Shown: piece after piece, positions 1 through 6,004 of the stretch
Position numbering within the stretch: the stretch's first letter is position 1
Layout: every line of letters begins with the position of its first letter
NCBI GenBank assembly: GCA_021325255.1
Contig: JAJPHP010000055.1
Location: 1 to 19,467 of the forward strand
DNA length: 19,467 nucleotides
Source of the DNA: Nitrososphaerota archaeon
GTDB lineage: Archaea > Thermoproteota > Nitrososphaeria > Nitrososphaerales > CADDZS01
Reading direction: 5' to 3'
Notes under the pieces: generated by a model
Database searches by the model: none
What the model was told of the DNA's origin: nothing
Seen by the model: only the letters and a program-made list of their open reading frames with translations
Translations under genes and position numbers: made by a program

Positions 1-404
1 CTGGGTTTATTTCCTTCCTCCCTTATCCTCTTTTGCTTTGATGTCATGGCGTCAGCGGCGAATTGCTCTAACTAGCATATATTGTTACTTATCCAAAGAG
101 CGATAGTGCCGCTTGTTTTGCTTGCCCCTCGTCCTTTCCTTCAGAGACCATAAGGGAGTTCGCCACTCTAACTCTAACGATAGTTAAGCCTTGCTGACTT
201 TCGGGTAGATGTTTCTTGCCTTTTCTTGCTCGATACTATACAGAGAGACCTGCCAGGCTCTCTTTGGAAAGGAAAATCTTCATGATCTTTGACAGATCCG
301 TAGAACGCGGCAAGCTCGAAAGCACAGCCCGTTTTTTCTTCCCCTTTTTGCGCAATAGGAGTGATATCTTAGCATTTCAAATTTTGATTTCGAAGCACTA
401 AATT
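1..404. other. Stretch without a recognisable gene
   Basis: I see no supported gene here. An open frame at 216-401 (+) has no family resemblance and a basic, low-complexity composition, so I left it out. A TATA-like CATATATTG lies near 75-84 with nothing convincing downstream. The first 200 bases are pyrimidine-rich and show no tRNA-like or repeat structure that I could detect. Confidence 0.5.
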
Positions 405-644
405 TCAAGAGAATACTATACTGTCTTTGAAACCAGCCTTCGAACCTATCTCAAGAATTCTTTCAACCAGCTCTTCCCTGCCAAGAAGGCTCTCGTCAAA
501 CTCTACTATGATCTTGTTCAGCATGACGAGCGGTCTAACAGAGTTCACACCACGCAATTTTTCGATCTCTCGCTTGAAGACCGGCGTGCAAACCACGCAA
601 TCAATGCTCAGAACTTGGAACGAGAGCTTTCTAGTCGTCTTCAA
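405..644 (-). CDS. Small HMA-domain metal-binding protein (CopZ-like)
   Basis: A 79-residue protein that is almost entirely one heavy-metal-associated domain (beta-alpha-beta-beta-alpha-beta). The metal site is C16-V-V-C19 in SIDCVVC, where the family normally has GMTCxxC. Downstream, GVNSVRPLVMLNKIIVEFD fits the 'G V xx V xx xxx x xx V x F D' strand pattern of HMA domains. Known members are soluble copper (or other soft-metal) chaperones, or the N-terminal domains of P-type ATPases; no ATPase is adjacent. The start is TTG; no ATG is available in frame before the promoter region. Upstream on the minus strand, TTTGATAATATCC overlaps the inverted repeat at 677-694, so the transcript would be nearly leaderless. 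It diverges from the small membrane protein at 731-1195 and may share its operator. Domain call fairly sure; metal identity unknown. Confidence 0.75.
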   Translation of the reverse strand: MKTTRKLSFQVLSIDCVVCTPVFKREIEKLRGVNSVRPLVMLNKIIVEFDESLLGREELVERILEIGSKAGFKDSIVFS

Positions 645-676
645 ATTGGTTGCGTCGCCTCGAGTGGGAGGAGGAT

Positions 677-694
677 ATTATCAAACGTGAGAAT
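677..694. promoter_or_regulatory. Inverted-repeat operator between the HMA gene and the divergent membrane-protein gene
   Basis: ATTATCA-AACG-TGAGAAT is an imperfect 7-4-7 inverted repeat with one half-site of each type seen in this window (TTATCA and TTCTCA). On the plus strand a TATA-like CTTTAATTT follows 11 bases later (705-713), predicting transcription from about 730-738 towards the membrane-protein frame. On the minus strand the repeat overlaps TTTGATAATATCC, the likely TATA box of the HMA gene. It belongs to the same motif family as the sites at 10435, 11517, 12886 and 14358. Confidence 0.7.
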
Positions 695-730
695 TGTGTA
701 TGGGCTTTAATTTGCGCGAAGGGGTACATT

Positions 731-913
731 ATGCTTTGTGTGGGAGTGACTAGGATGATCACCGACATGAATCCGGAGGTGGCATCGACCAATAAAGCAG
801 CAGCAGAAAACTTTGCAGCATTCGTCATATCCATTGCAGGAGACACCCTGATTACTATCAGCTCGGTTCTTGGGTTTTCCTCCGCCACAACGGGAAGGCG
901 CTACTATTTTTAG
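731..913 (+). pseudogene. N-terminal part of a small membrane protein, interrupted by an in-frame TAG
   Basis: This frame runs from ATG 731 (alternative ATGs at 755 and 767) to TAG 911-913 and continues in the same phase through 914-925 into the open frame at 926-1195. It contributes one hydrophobic helix (AAFVISIAGDTLITISSVLG), then a Gly/Tyr-rich stretch RRYYF-stop-GFGGMMDGYTGY. Small archaeal membrane proteins of this kind typically have one N-terminal helix, a Gly/Tyr/Met-rich loop and two or three more helices. The continuation GFGG right after the stop therefore looks like coding sequence. The TATA-like box at 705-713 predicts a transcript start near 735, which favours ATG 755 or 767. 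It is either a nonsense-mutated gene, a sequence error, or two ORFs whose products work together. Confidence 0.45.
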
Positions 914-925
914 GGATTCGGAGGG

Positions 926-1195
926 ATGATGGATGGTTATACGGGCTATTCCTCGCTCAACACTGGTTTTTACTCGATGATGGCTGGGGTAGAACTTCTC
1001 GGACTGGTGTCGGGCCTACTTGTCCTGACATTCGCTATCTTGATGAGATTGGGACCTGAGAGCGCAAGGGTATTTGGAATACTTGTCCTTGCATTTTCTT
1101 TCCTTAGTCTGATTGGAACTGGCGGATTCTTCATTGGTGCTCTGCTTGGTATACTCGGTGGCTTTCTAGCCCTAACGAGTAGCTACAAATTGTAA
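926..1195 (+). CDS. Small multi-helix membrane protein (C-terminal part of the interrupted gene)
   Basis: An 89-residue protein with about three membrane helices: MMAGVELLGLVSGLLVLTFAILM, ARVFGILVLAFSFLSLIG and FFIGALLGILGGFLALTSS. The pattern 'P-E-x-x-R-x-x-G-I-L-V-L', then 'G-G-F-F-I-G-A-x-L-G-I-x-G-G', recurs in small archaeal and bacterial membrane proteins of unknown function (DUF4064/DUF6114-like by eye, not verified). GGAGGG directly before the ATGATG pair at 926/929 could act as a ribosome site for reinitiation, but it also encodes Gly-Gly in phase with the upstream frame 731-913. Relative to that family the N-terminal helix is missing here and is present upstream of the TAG, so the two frames were probably one gene of about 140-155 residues. 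Confidence 0.6.
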   Translation: MMDGYTGYSSLNTGFYSMMAGVELLGLVSGLLVLTFAILMRLGPESARVFGILVLAFSFLSLIGTGGFFIGALLGILGGFLALTSSYKL

Positions 1196-1392
1196 AGTCC
1201 TAGCATCCAAGTTTTTTGGCCGATCGGATCGACATGGTGAATCTTCTTCCCCTTGCAAATTTCCTAGCTCGTCTCGCAAATCGCTCCGCCTTCTCATTCT
1301 ACGTCCTTCTTTTTTATGCGTTCGCAGTGTTTCGGTTCAAATTTTGAACTCCAGAGACCTTTGAAATATCGACCCATTACATAGTACACTCT

Positions 1393-2181
1393 ATGCTACG
1401 AGTACGAGACTTGACGGTCGCATACAACAAGAGGTCAACTGAGGACCCGATCCTGAGAAAACTGAACTTGGAATTGAACCAAGAGAAGGCAGTGATAGTG
1501 GGACCGAACGGTTCGGGGAAATCCACTTTGTTCAAAGCAATCCTGGGTCTCGCCCCGATTTCTGGAGGGGCCGTGAAGCTATTTGGCATAGACGCGATGA
1601 GTGAAAGGCAGGATACTCGAGTCTCGACGAACCTGGCCGAGGTCTACAGGATTGCCTACGTTCGTGTTCGAGACCTCGTGAGCATCTTTGCAGAGCTGAA
1701 AGGAGGGAATCCTCAGGAGACTCTCGGGATGTTCAGAGATTTTGAACTCGAGTCGATACTCGGGAAGAAGGTTCACGAGCTCAGCACCGGGCAGGCGAAG
1801 ATGTTCGGCAACATACTCGCTGTCTGCTTTTCCCCCAAACTCATCTTGCTCGACGAGCCTTTTGACAACGTGGACAATAGGAGGAGAAGAAGATTCATCG
1901 AGATTCTCAGGGGACTCGATGTTGAAACGGTAATCATCACACACGAGTTCAACCTCTTGCAGCGACTCGGAGACTGGGGTCTGTATTCCATGCTAGAGGG
2001 AAGGCTCTGGGGAAAATTCTCCGTGTCTCAACTAGACAGGCTCTTCATCACTCGAGGTGATATGAGGGATGCCCTTGGAGTAATGGACACGAGTTTGGGA
2101 AAACTCTCCGTCACTCTGGATCACGGCGACATCGCAGTCAAGACGGCGAGGAGTCTCAACGCAGTGCTGGGGGAGGTGTAG
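1393..2181 (+). CDS. ABC transporter ATP-binding protein
   Basis: A 262-residue cytoplasmic ATPase that energises the permease encoded next door. Walker A is GPNGSGKST at residues 37-45, the signature is LSTGQ at 130-134 (a variant of LSGGQ), Walker B is LILLDEP at 150-156 and the H-loop histidine is H184 in ITHEF. The usual Q-loop glutamine is not evident: the corresponding stretch reads STNLAEVYRIAYVRVRDL. The C-terminal 60 residues extend beyond the ATPase core. The order ATPase-permease with a 7-base gap fits an exporter of the ABC-2 type; no substrate-binding protein is present, which argues against import. AAATATCG at 1363-1370 is a plausible TATA box 26 bases before ATG 1393, implying a leaderless message. 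Substrate unknown. Confidence 0.9.
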   Translation: MLRVRDLTVAYNKRSTEDPILRKLNLELNQEKAVIVGPNGSGKSTLFKAILGLAPISGGAVKLFGIDAMSERQDTRVSTNLAEVYRIAYVRVRDLVSIFAELKGGNPQETLGMFRDFELESILGKKVHELSTGQAKMFGNILAVCFSPKLILLDEPFDNVDNRRRRRFIEILRGLDVETVIITHEFNLLQRLGDWGLYSMLEGRLWGKFSVSQLDRLFITRGDMRDALGVMDTSLGKLSVTLDHGDIAVKTARSLNAVLGEV

Positions 2182-2188
2182 AAAGAAA

Positions 2189-2998
2189 ATGTCGCTCCTC
2201 AAGTATTACACGAAGGGAATTCTCTCGAACAGAAACCTGTGGTTCTGGGGAGTAGCCTTCATGATCTTTTGGCTGTTCCTCTACGCGTTCAGCTTCGCGC
2301 AGGGCGTCCCAAAGACGCAACCAGCTTTACTAGAGTTCTCGGCCTTCTCGTATGGATCAATCGCTCTGTTTTCATCGAGCTCGCTAGCGATCAGCATCGC
2401 GTACTCGATTTACTATGCTAGTTCCTCGCTAGTATACTCGTTCCGATTTACGAGACTAAATCTATCGTCTTACATCGCAACTCTCATCGGGAGCTCCTCA
2501 GCACTCGGGATTATCCTAAGCGCCATAATGATCGCGTGCACCTATATCATCATATTCAGCCTCAAATTTGGCTTCAACCTGGCTCCGGCGAATCAATTAG
2601 GCGCTTTCGGAGTCTCGGCTCTGGCTGGTGTCTTCATGATGACGTTCGCATTGTTCTTGGTTCTGCTCGTGGTAAACTATGCGGGCCTGCAGAACATCAG
2701 CCTCGTAACCTTCATCCTGTTGATATTAGCCTTCGGGCTGGGTCTTGCGACGGTCAACTCTCCGCTGCCCACTGGTTTGCTTTACGGGTCGCCCTACAAC
2801 GCAATACAGACACTTCTCTACACGACCTACTCTGGACTTGCCGCGCACGCCCAACTCAGTGATCCGACGAGCGCGATACTCCAATGGCAATACATGGTCG
2901 CATCCCTAATCGCGTGGATAGTCTTGCTCCTTGGGGTCGACGGTCTCCTACTCAGGAGGCTCAAACCAAGGCAAGCAGAAGAGGGAAGACAGATTTAG
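2189..2998 (+). CDS. ABC transporter permease (ABC-2-like membrane subunit)
   Basis: A 269-residue integral membrane protein with about six or seven hydrophobic segments: near residues 18-38, 50-72, 95-127, 135-163, 167-188 and 235-255. A charged C-terminal tail (RRLKPRQAEEGRQI) probably faces the cytoplasm. Starting 7 bases after the ATPase stop, with AGAAAGAAA before its ATG, it is almost certainly co-transcribed with it and forms the membrane channel of the exporter. Sequence alone gives no strong subfamily signature; ABC-2 type is inferred from length, helix number and gene order. It ends with TAG, one of several ordinary uses of TAG as a terminator in this window. Confidence 0.8.
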   Translation: MSLLKYYTKGILSNRNLWFWGVAFMIFWLFLYAFSFAQGVPKTQPALLEFSAFSYGSIALFSSSSLAISIAYSIYYASSSLVYSFRFTRLNLSSYIATLIGSSSALGIILSAIMIACTYIIIFSLKFGFNLAPANQLGAFGVSALAGVFMMTFALFLVLLVVNYAGLQNISLVTFILLILAFGLGLATVNSPLPTGLLYGSPYNAIQTLLYTTYSGLAAHAQLSDPTSAILQWQYMVASLIAWIVLLLGVDGLLLRRLKPRQAEEGRQI

Positions 2999-3014
2999 TT
3001 GTGGAGCACGACTC

Positions 3015-3703
3015 TTGCTGAGGCGGTGGGCACAGCACCTGTTGTCTGATGAAGATATCACAGCGGCAAAGCTCGGCGAAATCGCAAATCGGGCCCTCAC
3101 CTTTCAGCGGTACATTTTCAGGAGGGCGTGGCGGACCTACTATGCGATCTGGGCCGCGGCGTTTGTTGTATTCGTCTTCGGCAACTTCCTCCCCTCCAAA
3201 AGCTCGTCCCACAGAGCCTAGCATGGGTCCCTTACGCCGTGCTCTATGCAGCAGTGGGGTGGGGCTCCGGGATCGCTACGGCCCTGATATTCAGAAATGC
3301 GCTCCGCACCTTTTTCCTTCGAAAGGCCACGAGACCCTATCAGGAGCGCAAGTATGCCCTAATTTGGGTCTGGTGGGTAGCCTTCTATGTCATAGTTTAT
3401 TTGTCGTTCAACTTCCTTCCAAAGGACGCGCTTTCGATCCTGTACGCATTGCTGTCTTCGGTCGAGATTTTCATATACTATGGTCTCAAAATGTCCTTCC
3501 AGGACAAGATACCGATTGAGGGAAAACTCGTCCTCTGGTCATACGGTGTCTGCGTTGTCTCGAGTTTCTTTGTGTCTCTGTTCCCGAGCGCCTTCTTCTT
3601 TATCCTCGCGGTAATCTGGACAATCAACATCGCCGTGTGGCTATTCTGCGCGCTCTACTCCCTGAGACAAGCATCGGATGAATTGGCGGCGTTGGTGTAT
3701 TGA
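3015..3703 (+). pseudogene. Six-helix membrane protein with a frameshift near 3191-3201
   Basis: Two overlapping frames make one protein. The first starts at TTG 3015 (GGAG at 3003-3006) and encodes a soluble segment (SDEDITAAKLGEIANRAL) and the first helix (YAIWAAAFVVFVFGNFLP). It then loses sense at SKSSSHRA. The second frame becomes sensible from KLVPQSLAWVPYAVLYAAVG and carries five more helices to the TGA at 3701-3703. The frames meet at the homopolymers CCCC (3191-3194) and AAAA (3198-3201), as though one base were missing. The restored product would be about 229 residues. It follows the permease by 16 bases and overlaps the next possible start (ATG 3703), so it belongs to the ABC operon, perhaps as an accessory membrane subunit. 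I do not recognise the family. Cause could be a sequencing error or a true mutation. Confidence 0.65.
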
Positions 3704-3848
3704 TGGAGGAAGGAGAGGAGGAAGCAAAGCGGCAACAGGTCACGGATAAAGACAGAGATCCGCCGTCCCGAGACACTTCTCTCTCTTCGTCACACACATC
3801 ACCGCCGGGGGCAGGCGGCGCCGAGGACGCCCTGAAATCTCTGGGACC

Positions 3849-4124
3849 GTGTTCAGCGACCCGTGTCTCAAGTCTTCAACGCGGATACTGATACTTTTCT
3901 CACTCGCGCTCAACTCAAGACTCGGGTTCGTTGACCTGCTGAATCTGACGGGCACTGGAAAGGGGAGCCTGAGCAACCATCTGGAGAAGCTTGAGGCCGC
4001 GGGCTACATCAGGACAAGGAGCACCATGACTTTTAGTGAACCAAGAATTGTAGCTGAGATTACCGAAAAGGGACTTGAATCATACAAGACACTCGTGAAG
4101 ACCATAGGGGAGCTGCGAAAATAG
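3849..4124 (+). CDS. Winged-helix transcriptional regulator (ArsR/MarR-like, HTH_34 type)
   Basis: A 91-residue DNA-binding domain. SSTRILILFSLALNSRLGFVDLLNLTG forms the first helices. GKGSLSNHLEKLEAAGYI is the recognition helix region, close to the family pattern 'GNLSxHLxKLExAGYV'. RTRSTMTFSEPRIVAEITEKGLESY is the wing with the usual T-x-K/E-G. Single-domain regulators of this kind normally dimerise and control neighbouring transporters, so it probably regulates the ABC operon. The GTG 3849 start lacks a clear ribosome site. A second frame from ATG 3703, overlapping the previous stop, runs up to this region and could be a displaced N-terminal extension (see findings). A T6 run just after the stop would end the operon. 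Confidence 0.8.
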   Translation: MFSDPCLKSSTRILILFSLALNSRLGFVDLLNLTGTGKGSLSNHLEKLEAAGYIRTRSTMTFSEPRIVAEITEKGLESYKTLVKTIGELRK

Positions 4125-4132
4125 CGACTCAC

Positions 4133-4138
4133 TTTTTT
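4133..4138 (+). terminator. T-run terminator after the ABC operon
   Basis: Six consecutive T on the coding strand, 9 bases after the stop of the winged-helix gene. Archaeal RNA polymerase terminates at such runs without a hairpin. Confidence 0.55.
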
Positions 4139-4288
4139 CTCTGATCCGAAGACTTGACCACTGTAACGGGTTCCAGAAATAGGGTATGCAAATTTTGGAT
4201 TGCAACATGTTTCGATGGACTCTGAAAATTGCACTAGTGAGTTGTCCACTGTGCTCTAAGAGGAAAAAGAAGTGGAAAAAGTACGCTT

Positions 4289-4303
4289 CAATATTTATTA
4301 TAA
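4289..4303 (+). promoter_or_regulatory. TATA box of the VIT-like gene
   Basis: A 15-base A/T-only stretch around TATTTATTATA, about 60-70 bases before ATG 4361. A start site near 4323 would leave a leader of about 35-40 bases carrying GGGGAG at 4342-4347. This is the most A/T-rich spot in the 4125-4360 intergenic stretch. Confidence 0.5.
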
Positions 4304-4360
4304 CATTACAACTTCTTATCCAATTCAATTCAGGGCATGGTGGGGAGAGAGACATAGAAC

Positions 4361-4771
4361 ATGGCTTTGAAACGCGTCTCAAATTACTTGGGCAGATTCT
4401 GGACAGGGACCGAAGCTGCGTATGGAGTAATAATTGCTATGACATTTACGAGCACCCTGCGCGGCCTCAGCGATATCACATGGCAGGAACTCTACTCGAC
4501 TGTTGTGTTTACCGCTCTCTTCTGCTGCATAGCTTGGGGCATCGCAGACGGCTTCTTTTACGGGTGGGAGCGTAACTTCAATACACGGATGCAAGAGAAG
4601 ATTGTGGAATCGGCAAGATCTAGTGAGGACAAGAAGAAGGACCTCGCAATTTCGTTACTGCACGAAGAGCTTGACGATTCGATCATGGGTACATTCGACG
4701 CGCCGGTTAGGCAGAGAATCTACGAGAGGATAGTCGAGTATCTTTCAGAGACCGAGGTTGATGTGAAATAG
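4361..4771 (+). CDS. VIT1/CCC1-like transporter, N-terminal part, ending at an in-frame TAG
   Basis: A 136-residue frame. EAAYGVIIAMTFTSTLRG is the first helix and ALFCCIAWGIADGFFYGW the second; together they match the family pattern of VIT-like proteins ('VFGVxxxLTFTGTL...', then 'xxCNxAWGIIDGxxY'). The rest is the long soluble linker (KIVESARSSEDKKKDL to RIYERIVEYLSE). VIT/CCC1 proteins move Fe2+ or Mn2+ across membranes; this subgroup is uncharacterised, so substrate is inference. The frame ends at TAG 4769-4771. Only four codons later, in the same phase, ATG 4784 opens the segment with the remaining helices. The two frames therefore look like one gene of about 225 residues. Confidence 0.7.
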   Translation: MALKRVSNYLGRFWTGTEAAYGVIIAMTFTSTLRGLSDITWQELYSTVVFTALFCCIAWGIADGFFYGWERNFNTRMQEKIVESARSSEDKKKDLAISLLHEELDDSIMGTFDAPVRQRIYERIVEYLSETEVDVK

Positions 4772-4783
4772 CCTAGCGCGAGG

Positions 4784-5038
4784 ATGTACCCAACGATAAT
4801 ATTCGGCACTTTCTTGCTGTCTGCAGGCGCTGGAGTAATTGTCCTGATCCCCTTATTCATTTTCAGAAACGTGCTGTACGCAATCACAATCTCCAATATA
4901 CTGGGAGTATCCGTGCTGTTCCTAGTCGGGTTCTTCAGGCAGTACGAGAAGGGTTTCAGGAGAAGGGTGGCGGCAGGGACTGTAGCTGCTTTGCTTGGCG
5001 TGCCAATTGCCTTCATCACAGTAGTACTAGGCGGCTAA
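4784..5038 (+). CDS. VIT1/CCC1-like transporter, C-terminal part
   Basis: An 84-residue hydrophobic protein with three helices: TIIFGTFLLSAGAGVIVLIP, VLYAITISNILGVSVLFLVG and AAGTVAALLGVPIAFITVVL, ending in the family-typical 'LGG'. The motif 'A-x-x-x-S-N-x-x-G-V-x-x-L-F-x-x-G' is the expected C-terminal half of the VIT-like family named for 4361-4771. It is in the same reading phase as that frame, separated by TAG-Pro-Ser-Ala-Arg. Its own ATG has only a weak ribosome site (GCGAGG immediately before), so independent initiation is doubtful unless coupled to termination of the first frame. It converges on the HxlR gene 33 bases away. Confidence 0.65.
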   Translation: MYPTIIFGTFLLSAGAGVIVLIPLFIFRNVLYAITISNILGVSVLFLVGFFRQYEKGFRRRVAAGTVAALLGVPIAFITVVLGG

Positions 5039-5071
5039 CTAATCTCCGACTCTCTTCCTTTCACTTGATAA

Positions 5072-5464
5072 CTACTTTTCAGGCAGTTGTGGAAGCCACT
5101 TCCTTCCCCACTCGCCCATTGCTTCGAACACACTCTCGAGTGCGGTTCCCGCTGGCGAGAGGGAATATTGTACGGTGAAGGGGCGAGTCGAGATGACCTG
5201 GCGTACAACTATTCGATTATGCTCTAATGATTTTAGAGCGGAAGAGAGGGTCTTAGAATTAATGCCAGAATACCTCAGAAGTTCGTTGAAGAGCTTCGGA
5301 CCCTGAAGCAGGTACCTAATCACGAGCAACTTTGACTCGGAACCTATGCTCTCGATGGTCGCAACAGCAGGGCAGCCATCCTTCACGCTCACTTTGTCTT
5401 CGTCAACGTCGAAGATGCTCCCGCTCTTGTGAAAGGTGGTTCTCAGCTTCAATCTCGCTGCCAT
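5072..5464 (-). CDS. HxlR/DUF24-family redox-type transcriptional regulator
   Basis: A 130-residue winged-helix protein. The family opening 'CPVxxxLxxIGGKWxxLILRxL' appears as CPAVATIESIGSESKLLVIR from residue 31. It is followed by GPKLFNELLRYSGINSKTLS (DNA-recognition helix), LKSLEHNRIVVRQV and the wing FTVQYSLSPAG. About 30 extra residues precede the usual start. C31, followed by proline, sits at the position of the redox-sensing cysteine of Bacillus YodB, CatR and HypR. Those are homologues that repress genes for quinone, diamide or hypochlorite resistance. The gene diverges from the DoxX-CatE pair, and a TTACC-N4-GGTAA palindrome lies in the shared intergenic region. It therefore probably represses both itself and that pair. 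ATG 5464 is the only upstream ATG. Confidence 0.88.
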   Translation of the reverse strand: MAARLKLRTTFHKSGSIFDVDEDKVSVKDGCPAVATIESIGSESKLLVIRYLLQGPKLFNELLRYSGINSKTLSSALKSLEHNRIVVRQVISTRPFTVQYSLSPAGTALESVFEAMGEWGRKWLPQLPEK

Positions 5465-5487
5465 GCGCTGTAGTAAACACCACCAGG

Positions 5488-5501
5488 TTACCTAAGGGTA
5501 A
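5488..5501. promoter_or_regulatory. Operator TTACC-TAAG-GGTAA, probably bound by the HxlR regulator
   Basis: A 5-4-5 inverted repeat midway between the two divergent starts. TTTATAGG (5509-5516), a likely TATA box for the DoxX gene, begins 7 bases downstream, and the repeat occupies the place where the HxlR gene's own promoter elements should lie. Bound protein could block both directions. Short inverted repeats of this size are typical DUF24 targets; the link to this regulator is inferred from position. Confidence 0.55.
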
Positions 5502-5559
5502 GTTCTAGTTTATAGGCTTGATTATATCCACTAACTATAGAAAGTCAAGTGATCACTGC

Positions 5560-5985
5560 ATGACAAATAACACATTGTTGTTAGAACCTTTCCTAGCGTA
5601 TGTCCCCTACCTTGCACTCCTAGTAAGGGTAGTCGTTGGAGGCACATTGATGATCCACGGCTATCCCAAAGTAAAATCAAGAGAACAGAGCATGAATTGG
5701 ATGAAGAGCATGGGGCTGCCGGGAGCAACTGCCTTGATTGCAGGAGTCTTGGAGTTCTTCGGTGGTTTGCTTCTGGTAGTCGGGTTGATTGTCCCAATAA
5801 TAGGCTTCTTCCTTGCTATTCAATTCGCATCAATAATACTAATGAAGAAGAGCAGGATGAAGGCGTCGTACGTGAGTACTAGCAAGGTCTCTTTCGAGAT
5901 AGATGCCTTGTACTTGCTCCTTGCCATCATCTTGATAGTTATTGGCGCGGGTGTGCTTTCGATCGACGGGCTGGTCGGCTACTAG
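5560..5985 (+). CDS. DoxX-family membrane protein (CatD-like)
   Basis: A 141-residue protein with four membrane helices. VRVVVGGTLMIHGYPKV gives the DoxX signature 'R-x-x-x-G-x-x-F/M-x-x-x-G-x-x-K', then the typical GLPGATALIAGVLEFFGGLLLVVGL with the conserved E-F-x-G-G. A basic loop KKSRMKAS follows, and a last helix ALYLLLAIILIVIGAG. In bacteria CatD-type DoxX proteins are encoded with catechol dioxygenase CatE and respond to quinone or thiol stress; here a CatE-like gene starts 20 bases downstream. I chose ATG 5560 over TTG 5518 because promoter-like TATA sequences (5509-5516 and 5520-5526) overlap or follow the TTG start and because the DoxX domain starts just after ATG 5560. The biochemical role of DoxX is unsettled; it is thought to couple to membrane quinones. 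Confidence 0.85.
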   Translation: MTNNTLLLEPFLAYVPYLALLVRVVVGGTLMIHGYPKVKSREQSMNWMKSMGLPGATALIAGVLEFFGGLLLVVGLIVPIIGFFLAIQFASIILMKKSRMKASYVSTSKVSFEIDALYLLLAIILIVIGAGVLSIDGLVGY

Positions 5986-6004
5986 ATAGCAAAGAAAAAA
6001 AGGT

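Noticed and set aside
216..401. 61-residue open frame
   Set aside because: No family pattern or ribosome site; composition looks like translated non-coding DNA.
3185..3205. Programmed -1 frameshift site
   Set aside because: The homopolymers are present but no heptamer in the correct phase fits the X-XXY-YYZ rule, and no downstream stem or pseudoknot was seen. A missing base is simpler.
911..4771. TAG read as pyrrolysine or another amino acid
   Set aside because: TAG ends many intact genes here (ABC ATPase, permease, DoxX, CatE-like, flavoprotein, rubrerythrin), and no pyl gene is visible. General reassignment is unlikely.
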